Part shown: in pieces, positions 33,980-41,413 of the stretch
Layout of the letters: each line of letters opens with the position of its first letter
Numbering within the stretch: the first letter of the stretch is position 1
Assembly: GCA_029298735.1 (NCBI GenBank)
Contig: JANSLP010000099.1
Coordinates: 1 to 64,000 of the forward strand
DNA: 64,000 nt
Direction of reading: 5' to 3'
From: Ophiostoma sp. CBS 140.51
Lineage: Eukaryota; Ascomycota; Sordariomycetes; Ophiostomatales; Ophiostomataceae
Position numbers and translations under genes: made by a program
Notes under the pieces: model-generated
Database searches by the model: none
What the model saw: only the letters and a program-made list of their open reading frames with translations
What the model was told of the DNA's origin: nothing

Positions 33980-34698
33980 TCACGTTTTGTCCTTCCACGG
34001 CTCAGGACCTTTGGACTTGTAGTAGGTGTTGTTGTTATTGTGAAACTGGGGTTTTGAGTTAGCTGCGATTCATTGTTATCATGGGGGCTGAAACCTGTTA
34101 CTTACGACTTGTTCGGTGACGATAGCTGCGTTAGGCTTGAGCCCAAATATAACACTGGCGACAACACCCTTGTTTCTCTCGACTTTGCCTGTGGTGTTGT
34201 GTTGGATAACAATAGAGCCTTTGACATCTGCATTGAACGCACTGCTTCCAGGCTTGACAATCTCTTAAATAAGAGTCTCCAGAAAGTCCGAGACAGCTAT
34301 GTGCCCACGATCATACTCGCTAGTAAACTTGCGGATCCCGGCGTATTTGGCTGGGATCCCGGCAATGTCGGTACTCTCACAGAGTTTGAACACGAGCGGC
34401 TCGATCTCTTTGCCGCCCATTGCTTTGGTGGGCGGCTCTTCATGGAAGCATTTGATTTTCACCTCGCTGCCTGCAGCCCTGCGTTTCTCCGTGTAGCCAG
34501 GAAAGTTGCTGCTGACGGTGGCTAGGCGGCTGTTGCCAGATGTATGCAGCTCGACAATCTCGCGACTACAAGGGCTACCAGAAATACCGGAGAAAGATTT
34601 GGCGATGTCGGCCTAGAACTTCTTGTCGGTGCCACAGAACGGGGTGCCAAAAAAGCAATGCCTGTGGTGCAGGCGGCCAGATTGTCGAACGTCGGCGC
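33980..34698 (-). pseudogene. Decayed SesB-like alpha/beta-hydrolase effector (5'-truncated)
   Basis: Minus-strand remnant with coding character and several lesions. The readable part starts abruptly near 34698. It shows a TTGIAF...GTPF-type block resembling the strand after the nucleophile elbow in SesB-like hydrolase domains of fungal NLR and allorecognition proteins (usually TxGIxFLGTPHRG). It then shows IVELHTSG, ESTDIAGIPAKYAGIRKF and a GH..V..FLETLI end. Lesions: the frame changes at the six-base A-run 34649-34654; TAG at 34613-34615; TAA at 34265-34267. The nucleophile region itself is missing. A good 60-base intron persists (34046-34105; GTAAGT, CTAAC, CAG). After it comes a short Asn-rich last exon ending at 33980. 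The ~75 residues after the second stop are Gly/Asn/Val-rich. Family call is moderate: motifs were judged by eye. I give no repaired sequence. Confidence 0.6.
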
Positions 34699-34770
34699 CT
34701 AATAACTCAAAACTAGCTATTTTTAACCATATCATCCCCGCCCACGGCTGTCTGAGTCCCTCCCACCACC

Positions 34771-36381
34771 TTAACAATGCTCAACCGTAAAGGAAACACC
34801 AAGCACAGTTCTAATGTGTGAGATAAAGAGCTTACAGTCGCTGCAGATGGCCCGGCTGACTCGTATGCTTGCCTGCACAGTCGGGACCCTAGGGCACAGA
34901 GTCGCGAGATGCTGCAGTCTGAGATCCTGCTGCACCCACTTCTCCGGCTGGTCGCCGGCCCCGGCTCCAAAGAGCGCGCTCGGAAGAATGACGTGCTGGT
35001 TGATATAGTAGGCTATGAGCTTCTTCTCGGCATGCGACGCATTGAATGAGCCCGGCCACCTGGGCTCATCATAGTCGTCCTCGGGCAGGGCGTATCCGAT
35101 CAGTTGGCACAGCTCGAAGACGTGGTCTCGCCAAAGGCGGTTGTCAAGGATGTGCTCGACGGCAAAGTCAGTGCGCCAACCGCTGGCGGCACTCACGACT
35201 GGAAACAGCATGCCACGGTCAAGGCGCGCCACAGTCTTGTTCCAGTCCGGGACGTTGTATGCGATGCTCTGCTCATAGAACCCAATCTGGATGCTCCAGT
35301 CGGTGGTCTCCATGACAAAGTGACCACGCTTGGGCTCATTCGATGAGCTTGAGCTCACTGTTTCCTCTGTCGCTGTGATGGGCTCAAAGATCTGGAGCTT
35401 GATAGCGATAATCCTGCGGTTTGTTTCGGCTTCGCCGCTCTCTGGGTAGTGGCTGAACTTTTCTCGCATCCTCGCTGTCCTCCTCGAGGGTCTCGAGTAA
35501 AAGTAAGCGCCGCGTCCCTTGCGGTCTTTTGCGCGCGGATCTGCGCCGTGTTCGAGCAGATAGTTCACGGCCTTCAGCCGTCCCCAAAGCGCGGCCTCCA
35601 TCAGCGGCGTCCGTCCGCGATTGTCGGTATTGTTGAGGTCCCCACCCTTGGTATGAAGGAACTGGATCATCATATCATGGCCTTCGGCGGCGGCTAAGGA
35701 GACACAGTTGCCACCTTCCTTGTTTCTCCAGCTGATGAACGGATCATCTTTGTACGTCTCTAGCAGGAACGCAACTCCGCGTAAGTCATTAGCGATACAA
35801 TGCGAATCGAAGAGACTCTGTCGATAGCTTGTATCCTGCATGACCTCTCCCAAAATCTTATCGAACGAGGGGGGCTCTACTGTTTCGGCATCGCTGATGC
35901 CAAACTTCTCGACTTGGTCCCCGAGCGTTTGCAGCTGATCATGGTTGGTGTCGTCTCGCTCTGCTTGTAGGGTTTGGGAATCCCTCTTGGCTTCTTCGGC
36001 TACCTCGCCCTAGCCGTCGTCATCGTCTTCCTCGCCGTTGCTTCCTTCATCCTCGCTCTTGTCCTCGTCATCATTAGGTAACGCGACGCCGACCGTCACA
36101 AAGAGGCCCCTCGCTTTGTCGATTCTATAGGAGTATTGCGCTTGAGTCTGCTCTTCGAATGGGTAGCATAGCTGGTAGTCCGCTGAACTTAGGCCGCAGT
36201 GTGCCGCCCGAGTTTGGCCTGTCAACGGAGATCGGCCGACGCCATGACGATGGCACCCTAGGCAGTAAGGACAGACGACACGCAATGACTCGCTCCCCCA
36301 CTCCGTGACGAGCGCCAGGGGAATCTGGCGACCTCTGCTGTCGAGGATGCCGTTGGAAAGGGGTGGCTGGTGTGCCATCAT
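34771..36381 (-). pseudogene. Ankyrin-repeat protein with DYW-like deaminase domain, broken by one TAG
   Basis: Two minus-strand frames are exactly in register and separated by one codon, TAG at 36010-36012. The upstream part (36381-36013) has a Cys/His-rich module, VVCPYCLGCHRHGVG, likely zinc-binding, plus a YRIDKARGLFVTVG block and an acidic tail. The downstream part (36009-34771, 412 sense codons) holds ankyrin repeats (NTDNRGRTPLMEAALWGRLK, then LLEHGADPRAKDRKG). It ends in a deaminase-like domain: HAEKKLIAYYINQHVILP supplies the zinc His and catalytic Glu, and CSDC the paired zinc Cys. HxEK plus CxDC is the pattern of DYW-type nucleic-acid deaminases. There is no intron consensus around the TAG. 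Apart from that codon the reading is clean, so the break is recent, edited in RNA, or a sequence error. Internal translation from ATG 35841 would yield ankyrin plus deaminase only. Its biological role is not established. Confidence 0.65.
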
Positions 36382-36500
36382 TGTAGGCGATGGTGTCCGG
36401 TGGCTTGAGTTTGGTTTGTCTGTGTGGATCTAGCAGTAGTAATTCCTAGTAGGCTAGCGGTATTCTCCAAGTGTTCGACTTATCAGCGTTGTACTGTAAC

Positions 36501-36600
36501 AGGAGAAAAGTAGGAAAAGAGTAGGAAAAGAGCGAGAAAAGAGCACGAAAAGAGTAAAGAAAGAGTAAGAAAAAGAATAAAAATAGAGTACATAGGAGAA
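36501..36600. repeat. Degenerate purine tandem repeat (GAAAAGAGTAG-like)
   Basis: About eight imperfect copies of a 10-13-base unit of the form GAAAAGAGTA/GC, almost wholly purine on the plus strand. It lies about 120 bases upstream of the start of the ankyrin/deaminase gene, so it could sit in that gene's promoter. Confidence 0.7.
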
Positions 36601-38103
36601 AAAGATGGTGGGCGTGGTAGAGGCACCGCCGAGAGGACCGGTAACGGGAGAGAACGACAGAAAAGACGCTTATAATACTAACCTGAATGGTAGTATGTTA
36701 CATCCGGTTATGTAAAGTGCCGTGGTAATAGAGAGGGAACTCTGAAAGGCAATCATGGTCCTCAGCGTAATAGGCGGCTCGCTACTTATTATAATCTCAG
36801 AAATGCACCATCCCGGATGTCAGTGGTCCTTTACAGCGTAAATCGGCAGGCGTTACAAGATGATTCAGACTCACTAATGTGCCCTCCTATGCCCTCGTGT
36901 GCTGGTACAATCACAGAGCCTCATTTTAGGCCACCCACCTTAGCTTCAAGCGCACAACAATCAAACATACAACAACCAAACGTACAACTACAACCACTAC
37001 CACTAGCATTTCTCCCACTTCCAGCAGGCTATGCTGCATTATTCACCCAATGTGAATGCCTTTCTTAAAACCGGCCTGATTCGTCGTGTTGTATCACCTC
37101 AGATTTTGAGCATTCCGGCCCAGACTGCGCCGCAGACGACCGGTGCCCAATGGCGGGTGCAGGGACGGTCTGAGGTGCCAGATATGCATCAAGACGTTTT
37201 TTTGTAGCCAAATTCTCACATTGTGAATGAACAAGAGAGAAGGGGCCACAGCAGCCGGTGCAGGGCTCCATCATATGCTCACTTCCACGTCGTGGACTTC
37301 GGCTAGACCTCAGCCCTGTTTTTTTCCGACACAAAGCCCGAACGAGGTTGTGGACGACTGGCAGACGCCAGAGCTGCATCTTGTGGAACTAGAGGATATT
37401 TTATCGGCTATTTGTTTCTCCCCAGTTTACTTTCTTTTCATTTGTTTTGTCGTCTTCTTTGTTTGCTTTGTCTAGAATAGTCGGCGTTTTTTACGTCAGG
37501 GAGGCATCCTCGCGGATATCGGACGTCAGTAACCAACTACAGAACAGAATATGGGACCCAGACCCAGAATGAACAAGAATATCGAGGATATGTAAGGCTA
37601 TTGGCGGCTTGGATGGGCAAACATTGGTCGAATGTGGTTGATTGTCGGGGTTGCTGATTGTTGTAGTCGGATTGTCTCTCACTAGTGTTGGTGGATATCA
37701 GGGGTAAATAAACCATTTGCAGCCCGTAGTTTTATCCCCCCCTGAAACCGTGATTGTTCTTTCCATGTTGGAAACATGACACCAGTTGCACTTTCCCATT
37801 TCACTAAGTCCGCCGCTCACGGCCCGCCGAGCGATTCTGCCGCCAGCCGCCCCACAATAGGTGCGATGCTTGGCGACCGACCAAAACCGGAAGGAACGAT
37901 CCAGGACCGGCCCCACCATCGCACCTTCCCTCCGGACGGGCTTCACGGTCACACCTGACAAAGCAGAAAATCCAGAAAAAAACCAAGGAAGCAAGCAAAT
38001 TATCCTTTAAAGCTTTGCGGAACCATATCCCCTCCAACAAGGCAACTGCTCAGCTTTCTAGGTGGTGCCAGCTGCGACTTCCCTCGGGATCCCTCGGGAG
38101 GTC

Positions 38104-38163
38104 GTGGATTCGAGCCACCGCCGTTACGGCGGCTGAGAACGTTGGAGGTGTGGCAACCTCCAA
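38104..38163. repeat. Cluster of three short inverted repeats
   Basis: Three adjacent stem-loops are visible: GTGG-ATTCGAG-CCAC (38104-38118), CCGCCG-TTA-CGGCGG (38118-38132) and TTGGAGGT-GTGGCA-ACCTCCAA (38142-38163). The first resembles a tRNA T-arm. No complete tRNA fold or A box was found around it. Confidence 0.6.
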
Positions 38164-38470
38164 TGTAGCCGTGCAAAAAGTCCTGCCAGGCTTTTTCATA
38201 ACCTCCCATCTGGGTTCCCTGTTGGCTATTTTGGATAGTTTTGGCCGCAGAGGACCCTAGGGCAGGTGAACCTTTTGCTCGACATTCACTGCATCTTGAT
38301 GGCATACCATAGTAAGAGATCATCCTTTTATTTTATTATCGTATTTAACAGGTTTTGTACAGGGATGAGCAGGATCTATGCACAGAGAAAACGAGGCCGA
38401 AAAGAAGAGGCCAAAAAATAAAACATCGACGCGCCAACACCTCGACATCTCAACATCCGACACCACCCTC

Positions 38471-40060
38471 TTACAGGTTCGAGCGCACACCCGACGACTC
38501 CTTGGCACGCTGTGCAGCTGCACGTCCTGCGCGACGACCAAAGACTGTGCCCGATGTCAGGCCCGAGCCACCAGGGTAGTTTCCATAGAAGAGGCCACCG
38601 AGCATCTCGCCGGCACAGAACAGACCAGGAACCTCACGGTTGCTGGCAGCGACGACGGCAGCCGTCTGTGGGTTGACAGAGAGACCACCAAACGTGAAAG
38701 TGACACCGCAGGCGACCTTGACGGCGACAAAGGGGCCCTTGTCGACGGGCAGGGCCCAGTTGGACTTGGGCAGAGCCAGGCCGCCGCGGCTGGACTGTGT
38801 CGAGACACCGTCGCGCACGGCCGGATCCCACTGGGCATTGGGGTTCTCGGCCTGAAAGGCATTGGCGGCGACGTTGTAGTCACGCATGGTCTCGAGGAAC
38901 TTGGCCGGCGAGTGCAGACCGCCCTCCTTGGCAAGCTTCTCGGCAAGCTCCTCGAGCGTGTCAGCCCGGATCTTGCGCACAATGCTGTCGCGGTACTCCT
39001 CGTCGCGTAGCCAGGGCGTGCCGCGGGCGTCCCAGATCTGGAAGGCCTGGCCGTCAGGCTGGCCCATGATGGCACGGCCAAACTTGGCGTAGGTATAGTT
39101 GCGCAGATCGACACCCTCGTCGACAAAGCGCTCGCCCTGTGTGTTGACCATGACACCCAGTGGGTAGCCAGACTTGGTGAACTCGTTGGAGATGGCGCGG
39201 TCGCCGCTGTTGGCGGGCGCGTTGGCGTCCCAAGCGACAGAGTGGCAGCCAGACCAGTGACCGGCCTGCTTGGCACCGACATCGCGCATGGCAAACTCGA
39301 GACCGTCACCCGTGTTGTAGGGTGTGCCGCGGACAAGCGCCAGGTCCCAGCCGGGGCCCAGGTACTCGGCACGCATGCGCGGGTTGGCCTCGAAGCCACC
39401 AGCAGTCAAAATCACAGCCTTGGCCGAAATGGTGCGGGTGCTCTTAGCCGATGAGCTGTCAGTCAACTCAACAACGACACCAGTCACAGTCCCCTCAGCA
39501 CCCGTCACGAGCTGCTTGGCCATGGTTGAGAAAAAGGTCGAGACACCCGCACGACGTGCTGCCCGACGGTGGTCCTCAATCAAACCCTTGCCGCCGTCCT
39601 GCGTCTTGAGCGCCATACCGCCCCAGAACTTGTAGCGGCCATCCACTTTGTACGCCTGACGGTTGAAGGATAGCTGGAAACGCACACCGTGCTTGTGCAG
39701 CCACTTGACGGCATCGTTGGAGTCGCCCACCAGTGTGCGGCCCAGTTGCGGGTCGGACCGGCCGGCCGTCACGCGCAGCAGATCGCCCGTAAAGTCTTGC
39801 GGTGTGTACGGCTCGAGGTCAATGATTTTCGAGGTGGCCGCGTCGACATTGTTGACGAGCGGCAAAAGGTCGGCGAGACCAGCGTGTGCCGTGCGGAAAG
39901 CGCCGGCCGTAAAGTACGTGTTGCCGCCTGCCCACTCCTCGGGGCACTTGTCGATTAGGACGACGTTGCGAGCGCCGTTCTCACGTGCCGACAGAGCTGC
40001 TGAGAAACCGGCGTTTCCGCCGCCGACAACAAGGACATCGCACTCGGAAGGAAGAGACAT
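38471..40060 (-). CDS. FAD-dependent dehydrogenase, TcuA (tricarballylate dehydrogenase)-like
   Basis: Flavoprotein of the FAD_binding_2/fumarate reductase superfamily, closest in pattern to bacterial TcuA, which oxidises tricarballylate to cis-aconitate. I start at the ATG at 40060 (MSLPSECD), which puts the dinucleotide-binding motif right at the N-terminus, giving 529 residues. An upstream in-frame extension exists but delays the motif. Visible signatures: Rossmann GGGNAGFSAALSARENGARN and VVLID near residues 10-35; GGNTYFTAGAFR; WLHKHGVRF; a VILTAGGFEANP second FAD segment; DARGTPWLRDEEY; and the C-terminal PGLFCAGEMLGGLFYGNYPG FAD clamp. It is divergent from the Zn2Cys6 gene across a 1.35-kb spacer and probably belongs to the carboxylic-acid cluster that follows. 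Substrate is inferred from family only; other dicarboxylates are possible. Confidence 0.85.
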   Translation of the reverse strand: MSLPSECDVLVVGGGNAGFSAALSARENGARNVVLIDKCPEEWAGGNTYFTAGAFRTAHAGLADLLPLVNNVDAATSKIIDLEPYTPQDFTGDLLRVTAGRSDPQLGRTLVGDSNDAVKWLHKHGVRFQLSFNRQAYKVDGRYKFWGGMALKTQDGGKGLIEDHRRAARRAGVSTFFSTMAKQLVTGAEGTVTGVVVELTDSSSAKSTRTISAKAVILTAGGFEANPRMRAEYLGPGWDLALVRGTPYNTGDGLEFAMRDVGAKQAGHWSGCHSVAWDANAPANSGDRAISNEFTKSGYPLGVMVNTQGERFVDEGVDLRNYTYAKFGRAIMGQPDGQAFQIWDARGTPWLRDEEYRDSIVRKIRADTLEELAEKLAKEGGLHSPAKFLETMRDYNVAANAFQAENPNAQWDPAVRDGVSTQSSRGGLALPKSNWALPVDKGPFVAVKVACGVTFTFGGLSVNPQTAAVVAASNREVPGLFCAGEMLGGLFYGNYPGGSGLTSGTVFGRRAGRAAAQRAKESSGVRSNL

Positions 40061-41413
40061 TGTGAGGCGAGGTGGGATGAAGAAAGAGGGTGATGTCAAA
40101 AGAAGGAAGAACGTCAAAGTCGCGGTATGAGTGACGATGAAGAAAACTGACGGGTGTTGGAGTCAGTTGGGGTAGGAGGAGGGGAGATCGTCGGTGTTTG
40201 TTTGTTGCGTTGAGCGAGAGACTTTCTTCTGTCCAAACAGTTCCAAACTTGCATGCTCCTTGCCCCAATCATATACGAAGGACCACCATCAGAAAAACAG
40301 CTTGTTTGCCGGTCTATCCTGGCCGGCTACGCTTCCTCCCCGCGGCCAAGGACCGTGGCCGTGGCCATTCCCGTTTGCTGCCCGGTTCTCTCCTTGATCT
40401 CTCCTCGACCAGCCTCGATATCGGAGCGTCTAAGTGGGCGCGGATGTCCTGACGCCGTCAAGGCGGAGCCTCTGTGGGCTGCTCTGGGGCCTTTGTGGCT
40501 CCTTTTTGGCTCAATTTGGCACTTTCTGCGACGAAGACGCTAGCTCGACGGAGAGTCAGACGCCGCAACTGGCAGCTCTTCAAAGGAAGCGGAGAAGGAC
40601 GACAAGGGTGGTCCCATTCTCTCTTATTGCGGCACTCTGCGTCCGTCCCATGACGACCCGGTTTTGCTTTCCCCGCTCGCAAAAGAAATTCACACGCGAG
40701 GAAAACGACATGATCCGTGGATTGTGAGAAACCGTGGTTGGCTTTTCTGGTTTGGGTGAGGCTTAAACAAGTTTTGCCGAGTCGTTGAAATGGAGAGTTT
40801 GACGAAAAGCAATTGAGATCACGTGGTCTGAAGCATGTTAGAGATCGCCCGTCTGGCCACCGTACACGGCACCCTTTGGAGGGTCCAGAGAGTGACAAAA
40901 ATGACGAAATGGGCATCCGTAGATCTTGCATTGTCTACACAAACAGTAACCATTCATTGTTCTGCAATTGAAATCAACGTGGTTGTGCTCGCCGTGTTTC
41001 GGTGCCGGTCCAGATTTGTTTTCAAGAGCACGTGACTGGCCTTTACGACTGGACTTTGCCGCTCGTTCTCGCCAAGCTTCCCCGCAGCCCGGCATTAACG
41101 CTGCAACTTTAGCGAGTCAACAGTACTTTCAGCGACTCCAGCGTCTCCAAGTAACGTCGTCCACAACGACGACTTGGCAAACGACGGTCGCAAAGACTTC
41201 GCGAGGACGACTTCGGCGTACGGTCTTCATTCTGTTTTTTTCACTGTCATCTCTACCTTGAGCGCCACTAGACGCCATAGAAAGATGGAAACGCCATTGG
41301 CCGTTTTGCCTGTTCTCCAACGATCACGAGATACAGCCTGAAAAGCTTCATTTCAGACAGCCATATTCAAACCAAAACCAAACCAATTTGTCTCGCCCTC
41401 CTCCCACCTCGCG
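40061..41413. promoter_or_regulatory. Divergent promoter of the flavoprotein and the Zn2Cys6 regulator
   Basis: This 1.35-kb spacer must hold both promoters. A CGGAGCGTCTAA sequence (40422-40433) shares its CGTCTAA half with the 10-mer found in the other cluster promoters, which suggests a variant site of the same regulator. No gene is seen in it. Confidence 0.45.

Larger units (their letters stand above)
36382..38470. other. Gene-poor tail of the accessory island
   Basis: About 2.1 kb without a supportable gene. It contains a purine-rich degenerate repeat (36501-36600), an A/C-rich stretch near 36.95-37.02 kb, T-rich tracts and a group of stem-loops near 38.1 kb. Frames are short and domain-free. 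It may contain degraded mobile DNA, but I recognise no terminal repeats or transposase motifs. Confidence 0.5.

Noticed and set aside
34073..34525. 150-codon plus-strand frame opposite the SesB-like remnant
   Set aside because: Starts at TTG; the minus strand explains the same bases better through a canonical intron and motif order.
38101..38120. A complete tRNA gene around the T-arm-like hairpin
   Set aside because: No acceptor stem, D arm or anticodon arm could be paired on either strand.
37065..38323. Several ~100-codon frames in the tail of the accessory island, checked for transposase or retroelement motifs
   Set aside because: No DDE, reverse-transcriptase or integrase motif and no flanking terminal repeats were found.
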